Shown here: positions 6,295-12,431 of the stretch, one piece after another
Position numbering within the stretch: position 1 is the stretch's first letter
Layout: each line of letters starts with the position of its first letter
NCBI GenBank assembly: GCA_022729635.1
Contig: DZAU01000060.1
Coordinates: 1-12,431 of the forward strand
Length of the DNA stretch: 12,431 nt
Direction of reading: 5' to 3'
DNA from: Flavobacterium psychrophilum
GTDB lineage: Bacteria > Bacteroidota > Bacteroidia > Flavobacteriales > Flavobacteriaceae
Made by a program: the position numbers and the translations under genes
Notes under the pieces: model-generated
What the model was told of the DNA's origin: nothing
What the model saw: the letters and a program-made list of their open reading frames with translations, nothing else
Database searches by the model: none

Positions 6295-7563
6295 TCAATC
6301 CTGATTTTCGTGTTCATCCAAATCTTTTTGTAAATCCAAATTCCGGAATGAAGGCAATTTTGCTCCCGTAAAAAGCACCACCAAAAGCGTCATGCTTCCG
6401 CCAAAAACAACAGCTGTAACTGTCCCCATTAATTTTGCAGTCAATCCGCTTTCAAAAGCACCCAATTCATTAGAAGAACCCACAAATATCGAATTTACTG
6501 CTGCCACTCGACCTCGCATTGAGTCGGGAGTTTTGAGTTGCAAAATGGTTTGTCGAATCACCACCGAAATTCCATCGGTAACACCACTCATAAACAAAGC
6601 AAATACGGATAGCCAAAACCAAGTGGAAAGTCCAAATACAATAATACAAATTCCAAATGCAAAAATGGCCATCAAAAGTTTTTTCCCCGCATTTTTATAC
6701 AAAGGAACATAAGCCGAAACAAACATGGTCAATAAAGCACCAACCGCCGGTGCTGCTCTTAAAACGCCAAATCCTTCGGGGCCAACTTTTAGAATATCCT
6801 GGGCAAAAATGGGCAATAGCGCCACTGCTCCACCAAAAAGAACTGCCACCATATCGAGCGTTAAAGCTCCGAAAATTGTTTTGTTGGTATAAACAAATCT
6901 CACGCCTTCCTTCAAACTTTCCATTATGGGTTCGCCAATTTTTGTGTTTAAAATAGGCTTGGTTTCTATTTGCGTTAAAAGCATCAATGCCAAAACAGAA
7001 CATCCAAAAACAAAACACATTGACCAATGAACTCCGATCCAAGTAATCGAAAATCCCGCCACCGAAGGACCAACAACAGCACCAATTTGCCATACAGAAC
7101 TGCTCCAAGTGGCAGCATTAGGATATACTTTTTTGGGAACAATCAAGGACAAAAGCGAGAAAATGGTTGGGCCAAGAAAAGCCCGAACCAAACCACCCAA
7201 AAAAACCAAAAAGTATATGGAATACAAAATGGTGTCGGTCGAAAAATCGCTTACCATCCGTGGCCAGGTCAGCAAAAACAGACCAAAACTGATGACCGAA
7301 AAAGCCAAAATACATTTCAACAGCATTCCTTTTTTCTCTTTTTGATCGACAATATGTCCCGCAAACAAAGCCATTGCAATTGCCGGAATCACTTCCATCA
7401 ACCCGATAATTCCTAACGAAAGTGGATTTTTTGTTAAACTGTAAACTTGCCATTCAATAATAATAAATTGCATTGACCAGGCAAAAACGATAGCAAAACG
7501 CATCAACAAAAAAACATTAAATTCTTTATAACGCAAGGAGGAGTATGGGTCGTTTTTCTTCAT
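6295..7563 (-). CDS. MFS transporter (EntS-like, MFS_3 type)
   Basis: A 422-residue permease with about 12 hydrophobic helices, the standard MFS size. The loop between helices 2 and 3 has the motif-A-like GHIVDQKEKKG (69-79). A charged middle loop lies about 200-228 (ETKPILNTKIGEPIMESLKEG), and the second half carries the DSMRGRVAAVNS segment (347-357) typical of the EntS/enterobactin-exporter-like branch. Members export siderophores, drugs or other small molecules; the substrate cannot be read from sequence. The C-terminus ends in an acidic tail (LQKDLDEHENQD). It follows recJ with a 14-nt gap and is probably cotranscribed with it. Confidence 0.88.
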   Translation of the reverse strand: MKKNDPYSSLRYKEFNVFLLMRFAIVFAWSMQFIIIEWQVYSLTKNPLSLGIIGLMEVIPAIAMALFAGHIVDQKEKKGMLLKCILAFSVISFGLFLLTWPRMVSDFSTDTILYSIYFLVFLGGLVRAFLGPTIFSLLSLIVPKKVYPNAATWSSSVWQIGAVVGPSVAGFSITWIGVHWSMCFVFGCSVLALMLLTQIETKPILNTKIGEPIMESLKEGVRFVYTNKTIFGALTLDMVAVLFGGAVALLPIFAQDILKVGPEGFGVLRAAPAVGALLTMFVSAYVPLYKNAGKKLLMAIFAFGICIIVFGLSTWFWLSVFALFMSGVTDGISVVIRQTILQLKTPDSMRGRVAAVNSIFVGSSNELGAFESGLTAKLMGTVTAVVFGGSMTLLVVLFTGAKLPSFRNLDLQKDLDEHENQD

Positions 7564-7577
7564 TTATAGGGCAAAAA

Positions 7578-9266
7578 TTATTTTATATCTTTCAATCGCA
7601 ATTGAATGGAAATTTTTCCGTTCCACTCATTTTCATCAATACAATATATAGCATTAAATGGTTTTTTATGGGTTACCAAATCCATTTTATTTCCCAATCC
7701 AAAGCCAATAGCCGGAATTCCTCCGGAATTATTTTGTTTTACAAAAAGTTTTAAATGCTCTTCCTCAGCTCCTAATTTTTTCGAATATCCAGTGTCTATT
7801 ACGTTTTTGGTCAAGAAAACTGGAGTCATATTTTGTGGTCCAAAAGGTTCAAATTGTTTTAGAATTCGCATCAATTTTGGCGTAATATCATCAAAATTTA
7901 TCTCGGCATCAATCGGAATTTCTGGAGTTAACGAATCGGGAAGAATGGTTGCTGATACCACTTTTTCGAAAGCATTTTTGAAAGCCAAATAATTTTCTTC
8001 CAACAAAGTCATTCCTGCCGCATATTTATGTCCGCCAAATTGCTCTAAATGTTCCGAGCAAGCTTCCAAGGCATTGTAAATATCAAATCCTTTTACCGAA
8101 CGCGCCGAAGCTGCATATTTTTCGCCACTTTTAGTAAAAACCAATGTCGGTCGATAATAGATTTCTATCAATCGAGAAGCCACAATACCAATAACGCCTT
8201 TATGCCAATTTTCGCTATAAACAACACTAGTAAACTTTTTTTGTTCGCTATTTTCTTCAATTTGATTAAGTGCTTCATAGGTTATTTGTTTGTCTAAATC
8301 TTTCCTTTCAGTGTTATAAACTTCAATTTCCGAGGCGAATTGTTGGGCTTGTTCAAAGTCAAATTCCGTCAATAATTCCACCGCATGATTGCCGTGTTTG
8401 ATTCTTCCGGCGGCATTAATTCTGGGAGCGATTATAAAAACTACATCGGTAATATCTAAAGTTTTCTTTTTTATTTGAAAAATCAAAGCCTTAATTCCTG
8501 GTCTCGGATTAGAATTGATTACTTGCAGTCCAAAATAAGCTAAAATCCTATTTTCGCCCGTCATTGGAACAATATCGGCAGCAATTGCAGTGGCAACCAA
8601 ATCCAGATAAGGTGTGAAATCTTCGAGGGTTTGATTTCGGTTTTCGCCCAAAGCCTGAATCAATTTAAAACCAATACCACAACCGCATAATTCGTCGTAA
8701 GGATAATTACAATCGTTTCGTTTTGGATCCAAAACCGCTACCGCTTCGGGAATAAATTCTCCCGGTCGGTGATGATCACAAATGATGAAATCAATATTTC
8801 TCTCTTTGGCGTAAGCCACGTGATCGATAGATTTTATGCCACAATCCAAGGAAATAATCAGCGAAAATCCATTGTCGTCAGCAAAGTCAATTCCTTTGAA
8901 AGAAATCCCGTAACCCTCGTCATAACGATCCGGAATATAGGTAGAGACATTGGAATAATACGATTTTAAATAAGAAGAAACTAAGGAAACTGCCGTGGTT
9001 CCATCGACATCATAATCGCCAAATACAAGAATATTTTCACCGTTTTCAATCGCTAGTTCAATGCGTTCGACCGCTTTATCCATATCTTTCATCAAGTACG
9101 GATTGTGCAAATCTTCTAAAGTTGGACGAAAAAACTGCCGTGCTTCATCATACGTTTCAATACCGCGTTGCACAAGAAGCGTTGCCACAAAATCTTCCAC
9201 GTTCAAAGCGGCAGCCAGGTGTTTTACTTTTTCTTCCGAAGGTTTTGGTTTGAGAGTCCAACGCAT
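7578..9266 (-). CDS. recJ: Single-stranded-DNA-specific exonuclease RecJ
   Basis: RecJ is a 5'-3' ssDNA exonuclease acting in RecF-pathway recombination and mismatch or base-excision repair. The 562-residue protein has every DHH/DHHA1 signature. Metal ligands lie in GDYDVDG (83-89), D141 (SLDCGIKS), the DHH triad 164-166 (CDHHRPGE) and D231 (AIAADIVP). PRINAAGRI follows at 281-289, HKGVIGIVASRLIE at 355-368, and the DHHA1 GGHKYAAGM at 411-419. The C-terminal OB-like part is about 450-562. ATG 9266 gives the usual N-terminus (MRWTLKPKPSEE). It diverges from ade; the MFS gene lies 14 nt downstream. Confidence 0.97.
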   Translation of the reverse strand: MRWTLKPKPSEEKVKHLAAALNVEDFVATLLVQRGIETYDEARQFFRPTLEDLHNPYLMKDMDKAVERIELAIENGENILVFGDYDVDGTTAVSLVSSYLKSYYSNVSTYIPDRYDEGYGISFKGIDFADDNGFSLIISLDCGIKSIDHVAYAKERNIDFIICDHHRPGEFIPEAVAVLDPKRNDCNYPYDELCGCGIGFKLIQALGENRNQTLEDFTPYLDLVATAIAADIVPMTGENRILAYFGLQVINSNPRPGIKALIFQIKKKTLDITDVVFIIAPRINAAGRIKHGNHAVELLTEFDFEQAQQFASEIEVYNTERKDLDKQITYEALNQIEENSEQKKFTSVVYSENWHKGVIGIVASRLIEIYYRPTLVFTKSGEKYAASARSVKGFDIYNALEACSEHLEQFGGHKYAAGMTLLEENYLAFKNAFEKVVSATILPDSLTPEIPIDAEINFDDITPKLMRILKQFEPFGPQNMTPVFLTKNVIDTGYSKKLGAEEEHLKLFVKQNNSGGIPAIGFGLGNKMDLVTHKKPFNAIYCIDENEWNGKISIQLRLKDIK

Positions 9267-9270
9267 TGTT

Positions 9271-9295
9271 AATTACGAATTGAGAATTACGAATT
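9271..9295. repeat. AATTACGAATT direct repeat in the recJ leader
   Basis: AATTACGAATT occurs at 9271-9281 and 9285-9295 (period 14). It lies 5 nt upstream of the recJ start, between the likely recJ promoter and its ATG, so it should be transcribed as 5' UTR. Another member of the short-period intergenic repeat style. Confidence 0.75.
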
Positions 9296-9313
9296 CTGAT
9301 TTTGTGTGTTTGA

Positions 9314-9347
9314 CAAATTTAGTTTAAATTATGGTTAAAAAAATACA
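9314..9347 (-). promoter_or_regulatory. Likely recJ promoter
   Basis: On the minus strand TAAATTTG (9321 to 9314) matches TAnnTTTG. A TTG lies at 9347-9345, 23 nt upstream, somewhat longer than ideal. The -7 box is 47 nt from the ATG. Confidence 0.45.
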
Positions 9348-9389
9348 ATTAATTTTTTAAAAAGCCTCAAATTTAACGCAAAATCGGAG

Positions 9390-9397
9390 TACTTTTG
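9390..9397 (+). promoter_or_regulatory. Likely -7 box of ade
   Basis: TACTTTTG matches TAnnTTTG and lies 23 nt before the ade ATG. The -33 region has no clear TTTG, so the assignment rests on the -7 box and its position. Confidence 0.45.
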
Positions 9398-9420
9398 AAT
9401 ATCTTTTTAAAACAATCAAA

Positions 9421-11046
9421 ATGCAAATTCAAGGACAAATTGTCGATATCCAAAACCAACGCATTTATGCAGGTGAAATCACTGTCGAAAACGGAAAAAT
9501 CATTTCAATAATCGAAAAAAACCACGAGGTACAACATTACATTATGCCTGGGTTTGTCGATTCCCATATTCATATCGAAAGTTCGATGCTCGTTCCTTCC
9601 GAGTTTGCTAAAATTGCCGTGCTTCACGGAACGGTGGCCACGATTTCTGACCCTCACGAAATTGCCAATGTTCTAGGCACAGCCGGCGTTTATTATATGA
9701 TTGAAAACAGTAAAAAAGTGCCGTTGAAGTTCCATTTTGGTGCACCATCTTGTGTTCCTGCAACTTCTTTTGAAACTGCCGGAGCGATTATCGATTCGGA
9801 TGGAATCAAGGAATTAATGGCTTCGCCCGACATCTATTATTTGGCGGAAATGATGAATTACCCCGGCGTTTTATTTGATGATGCCGAAGTTTTAAAGAAA
9901 ATCGAATGGGCAAAACATTTCAACAAACCCGTTGATGGTCACGCACCAGGATTGCGTGGCGAACCTATAAAAAAATATATTTCGGCAGGAATTTCTACCG
10001 ACCACGAATGTTTCACTTTTGAAGAAGCCGAAGAGAAATTATCACTCGGAATGAAAGTCCTTATTCGCGAAGGAAGCGCCGCCAAAAACTTCGAAGCCCT
10101 CATCGATTTGCTTCCAGAAAATTATCAAAATATGATGCTTTGTTCAGATGACAAACATCCTGACGATTTGATTGTAGGACACATTAATTTGCTTTGTGCC
10201 CGTGCTGTTGCTAAAGGAATTGACGTTTTCAAAATCTTGCAATCGGCTTGTGTAAATCCTGTAAATCATTACAAAATGAACGTGGGTTTGTTGCAAGAAA
10301 ACGATGCCGCCGATTTTATCTTGGTCGAAGATTTGGTTAATTTTAAAGTGCTGAAAACCTTTATTGATGGGAAATTGGTTGCCGAAAACGGAGAATCTTT
10401 TGTGCAACATGTTCCTTTTGAAACTCCCAATAATTTCAATATTACTTCCAAAAAAATCAGTGATTTTGCAGTTTCGGGTTCAGGTTCAAAAATTAGAGTT
10501 ATCGAAGCTTTGGAAGGACAATTGATTACCAATGAAATTCATTACAAATCATTAATCGTTGATGGGAAAATCGTTTCGGATACAGAAAACGACATCCTGA
10601 AAATAGCTGTCGTGAATCGTTATGAAAACACAAAACCCGCTATTGCTTTCATCAAGAATTTTGGATTGAAAAAGGGTGCAATTGCCAGTTCCGTTGCTCA
10701 CGATTGTCATAATATTGTTGTCGTTGGTACTTCTGACGAAGAAATTTGTAACGCTGTGAATCTTATAATCGAAAGCAGAGGTGGAGTTTGCGCCGTGAAT
10801 GGTTCCGAAAGTAAAGTTTTAGCCTTGCCCGTTGCCGGAATTATGAGCGACAAAAACGGCTGGGAAACCGGAAAATTATATCAGGAAATTGATGCAATGG
10901 CGAAGGAATTGGGCAGCAATTTGAAAGCGCCTTTTATGACACTTTCGTTTATGGCATTGCTTGTAATTCCCGATTTGAAATTATCTGATAAAGGATTGTT
11001 TAGCGGCAATACTTTTTCTTTTGTGGATTTGGAGGTAGAGGATTAG
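9421..11046 (+). CDS. ade: Adenine deaminase
   Basis: An amidohydrolase-superfamily enzyme that deaminates adenine to hypoxanthine in purine salvage, in the cytosol. At 541 residues it is the usual AdeC/Ade length. Metal-binding H49-x-H51 with E53 ([10 protein letters not shown]) opens the barrel, followed by [11 protein letters not shown] (76-86), H174 ([10 protein letters not shown]), TDHE (193-196) and the SDDKHPDDL segment (242-250), all characteristic of adenine deaminase rather than dihydroorotase or allantoinase. The C-terminal domain is typical ([30 protein letters not shown]). The gene stands alone, divergent from recJ and convergent with rsmI, with its own likely promoter. Confidence 0.95.
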   Translation: MQIQGQIVDIQNQRIYAGEITVENGKIISIIEKNHEVQHYIMPGFVDSHIHIESSMLVPSEFAKIAVLHGTVATISDPHEIANVLGTAGVYYMIENSKKVPLKFHFGAPSCVPATSFETAGAIIDSDGIKELMASPDIYYLAEMMNYPGVLFDDAEVLKKIEWAKHFNKPVDGHAPGLRGEPIKKYISAGISTDHECFTFEEAEEKLSLGMKVLIREGSAAKNFEALIDLLPENYQNMMLCSDDKHPDDLIVGHINLLCARAVAKGIDVFKILQSACVNPVNHYKMNVGLLQENDAADFILVEDLVNFKVLKTFIDGKLVAENGESFVQHVPFETPNNFNITSKKISDFAVSGSGSKIRVIEALEGQLITNEIHYKSLIVDGKIVSDTENDILKIAVVNRYENTKPAIAFIKNFGLKKGAIASSVAHDCHNIVVVGTSDEEICNAVNLIIESRGGVCAVNGSESKVLALPVAGIMSDKNGWETGKLYQEIDAMAKELGSNLKAPFMTLSFMALLVIPDLKLSDKGLFSGNTFSFVDLEVED

Positions 11047-11070
11047 CCACAAAGACAGAAAGGCACAAAG
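11046..11070. repeat. CACAAAG short-period repeat after ade
   Basis: GCCACAAAGACAGAAAGG continues with CACAAAG, a degenerate repeat with a period near 9, and its first base is the last base of the ade stop codon. It lies between convergent genes. Confidence 0.65.
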
Positions 11071-11078
11071 ATTTTTTA

Positions 11079-11125
11079 GCCACGAATTACACTAATTTTT
11101 ACAAATTTTAATTCTGCAATCTGTG
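11079..11125. repeat. GCCACGAATTACACTAATTT-type intergenic repeat
   Basis: The segment begins GCCACGAATTACACTAATT and runs through ACAAATTTTAATTCTGCAATCTGTG. I recall this phrase recurring between genes in Flavobacterium genomes. It follows the CACAAAG repeat by 8 nt, so two different repeat families fill nearly all of the 98-nt gap between ade and rsmI. No ordinary T-tailed terminator is seen here. Confidence 0.6.
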
Positions 11126-11144
11126 AAAATCCGATTGAACAATC

Positions 11145-11837
11145 TTACTTTTTATTCTCTTTCACTGTTGTTTTCCCGCCAACGACAACCACAATTTCTC
11201 CTTTTGGTGGTTTGTTTTCAAAATGGGTCAAAACTTCTCTTACCGTTCCACGAACATTTTCTTCGTGTAGTTTTGATAATTCCCGTGAAACGCAAATTTG
11301 TCGGTCTTCGCCAAAATAAGTGATGAATTCAGCCAATGTTTTAACTAATTTATGTGGCGAAACATACAAAATCATTGTGCGGGTTTCTTCGGCAAGTGCC
11401 AAATATCGGGTTTGTCTTCCTTTTTTTTCAGGTAAAAATCCTTCGAAAATAAATTTGTCATTAGGCAAACCGCTATTGACCAAAGCAGGTACAAAAGCCG
11501 TTGCGCCAGGCAAACATTCCACATCAATTTTGTTTTCAACGCAGGCACGAGTGAGCAAAAACCCAGGATCTGAAATCGCAGGCGTTCCCGCATCCGAAAT
11601 CAAAGCGATGGTTTCACCTGCTTTCAAACGCGAGATTAAATTCTCGACCGTTTTGTGTTCGTTGTGCATGTGATGGCTGTGCATGTGCGTGCCAATTTCG
11701 AAATGTTTCAGTAATTTTCCGCTTGTTCGAGTATCTTCGGCGAGAATCAAATCGACTTCTTTGAGAATCCGAATCGCCCGAAAAGTCATATCTTCGAGAT
11801 TGCCTATTGGCGTTGGGACAATGTATAATTTACCCAT
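11145..11837 (-). CDS. rsmI: 16S rRNA (cytidine1402-2'-O)-methyltransferase
   Basis: A SAM-dependent tetrapyrrole-methylase-fold enzyme that 2'-O-methylates C1402 in the decoding centre of 16S rRNA. Motifs: VPTPIGNLEDMTFRA (7-21), AEDTR (33-37), SDAGTPAISDPG (81-92), PGATAFVPALVNSGL (110-124) and FEGFLPEKKGR (131-141). At 230 residues it is shorter than the E. coli protein (286) and lacks its C-terminal helical domain, as is usual in Bacteroidota. Its ATG directly follows the TAA of the upstream acidic-protein gene with no gap, so translation of the two is probably coupled. A His-rich patch (HMHSHHMHNEH, 51-61) is noticeable. Confidence 0.96.
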   Translation of the reverse strand: MGKLYIVPTPIGNLEDMTFRAIRILKEVDLILAEDTRTSGKLLKHFEIGTHMHSHHMHNEHKTVENLISRLKAGETIALISDAGTPAISDPGFLLTRACVENKIDVECLPGATAFVPALVNSGLPNDKFIFEGFLPEKKGRQTRYLALAEETRTMILYVSPHKLVKTLAEFITYFGEDRQICVSRELSKLHEENVRGTVREVLTHFENKPPKGEIVVVVGGKTTVKENKK

Positions 11838-12431
11838 TTAAGCGAATTTTTTCTCGATAATTTCGATAAAACGTTGCGCATAATCCTCTTTTCCATCCCA
11901 GCTATTGTAATCTGGTTTCACCATATCTTCAATAAAATTTTGGGCTTCGTCAAAACTGTCGTAGGTAATCAATTGGTTTAAAACTCGGTTATAATCTTCG
12001 TCGCTGTTGCCAAAAAGGTGTTTTATAAAAGCAATTCTGTCATTCAAATCGATGTTTAATCCCTTTGAAAGTTTTTCATTTAAAGAAACTGACTTCGACT
12101 CGTTACTTTCAGAAATTGATTCCGCAATTAGTTCCTCTTTTTGAGAATCTTCTACTTCAGCAAAATCAAAAGCCATTGGAATTGGCGGTTCCTCTGTTTG
12201 GTCTGCTTTTACAAAAAGCGTGTCCGAATAGTCAGCGCCTAATAAATCTTCGAATGAAATCTGTACTGCTTCCACTTTTTTAGAAGCTTCGATTTCCTCT
12301 TCATCTTCTTCATCTTCTTCATCCTCGTCATCAAGCTCAAAAGCGGGCTGGAATCCAATTTCATTTAATTCCTCGTTCGAAGATTCGGCAATTTCTTCGT
12401 CATCTTCTTCTGTTTCTTCTTCTGTTTCTTC
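11838..12431 (-). CDS. Acidic Bacteroidota protein, 5' end outside window
   Basis: The reading frame is open from the right edge, so the start is missing; 197 residues are visible. Residues 1-47 as numbered from the edge are nearly all acidic or small (EETEEETEEDDEE; then DDEDEEDEEDEEEIE at 34-48). A middle part of low complexity contains the segments SFEDLLGADYSDTLF and SISESNESKSVSLNEK. The C-terminal 70 residues look globular (LNDRIAFIKHLFGNSDEDY, then SFDEAQNFIEDM and a final FIEIIEKKFA). I recall this C-terminal domain in many Bacteroidota proteins of unknown function. An internal GTG at 12275 would give a 145-residue product, but the coding pattern clearly continues upstream of it. The stop abuts the rsmI start. 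Function unknown; probably cytosolic. Confidence 0.85.
   Translation of the reverse strand, partial: EETEEETEEDDEEIAESSNEELNEIGFQPAFELDDEDEEDEEDEEEIEASKKVEAVQISFEDLLGADYSDTLFVKADQTEEPPIPMAFDFAEVEDSQKEELIAESISESNESKSVSLNEKLSKGLNIDLNDRIAFIKHLFGNSDEDYNRVLNQLITYDSFDEAQNFIEDMVKPDYNSWDGKEDYAQRFIEIIEKKFA

Noticed and set aside
6281..6309. Inverted repeat GAAAATCA/TGATTTTC at the lpxH and MFS 3' ends
   Set aside because: Only 8 A/T-rich bp with a 13-nt loop, no proper T-tract, and it overlaps the MFS coding end; too weak to call a terminator.
6295..9266. recJ plus MFS as a defence or export system
   Set aside because: Both are ordinary housekeeping or transport families with normal motifs and lengths; adjacency alone does not support a joint new function.
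12065..12283. Plus-strand open frames overlapping the acidic protein, and similar long antisense frames over dprA, MFS, recJ and rsmI
   Set aside because: They are shadows of well-supported genes on the other strand; none has a recognisable domain or its own leader.
1..12431. CRISPR array or phage island
   Set aside because: The direct repeats are short, of few copies and without regular spacers; no cas, integrase or structural phage genes are present.

Overview
The window reads as ordinary chromosome of a Bacteroidota species, most likely a Flavobacterium or close relative. The evidence is low G+C with A-rich, non-Shine-Dalgarno leaders, promoter boxes of the Bacteroidota type (TTTG, about 19 nt, TAnnTTTG), an HU-CCDC81/SPOR fusion protein, an RsmI without the extra C-terminal domain, and short-period intergenic repeats of the kind that litter flavobacterial genomes. 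No intact mobile element, CRISPR array or phage gene is visible.

Layout. Positions 1-176 hold two short-period repeats and a weak promoter, then trpS (tryptophanyl-tRNA synthetase, +). trpS converges on dprA (-) across a perfect bidirectional hairpin. dprA diverges from a membrane-anchored HU-CCDC81/SPOR protein (+), whose promoter ends almost on its start codon. A strong terminator follows. Positions 3370-3750 are a decayed stretch with minus-strand protein remnants, one resembling the start of an IS256-family transposase. Next come a 38-nt palindromic terminator and tRNA-Ala(GGC) (-).

A plus-strand run follows: an enoyl-CoA hydratase-family protein, an unlisted 58-residue single-pass membrane protein, queD (6-carboxytetrahydropterin synthase family) and lpxH (UDP-2,3-diacylglucosamine hydrolase). 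It converges on a minus-strand pair, recJ and an MFS permease, with recJ upstream. recJ diverges from ade (adenine deaminase, +). ade converges on a second minus-strand pair, an acidic Bacteroidota protein running off the right edge and rsmI, whose start codon abuts the stop codon of the acidic gene.

The genes serve translation (trpS, tRNA-Ala, rsmI), DNA uptake and repair (dprA, recJ), purine salvage (ade), lipid A synthesis (lpxH), pterin/deazapurine chemistry (queD) and the cell envelope (HU-SPOR protein, MFS). I see no convincing new multi-gene system. The points most worth a second look are the apparently leaderless HU-SPOR transcript, the small membrane protein, the acidic protein coupled to rsmI, the eroded region beside the tRNA, and six different short-period repeats confined to gene boundaries.
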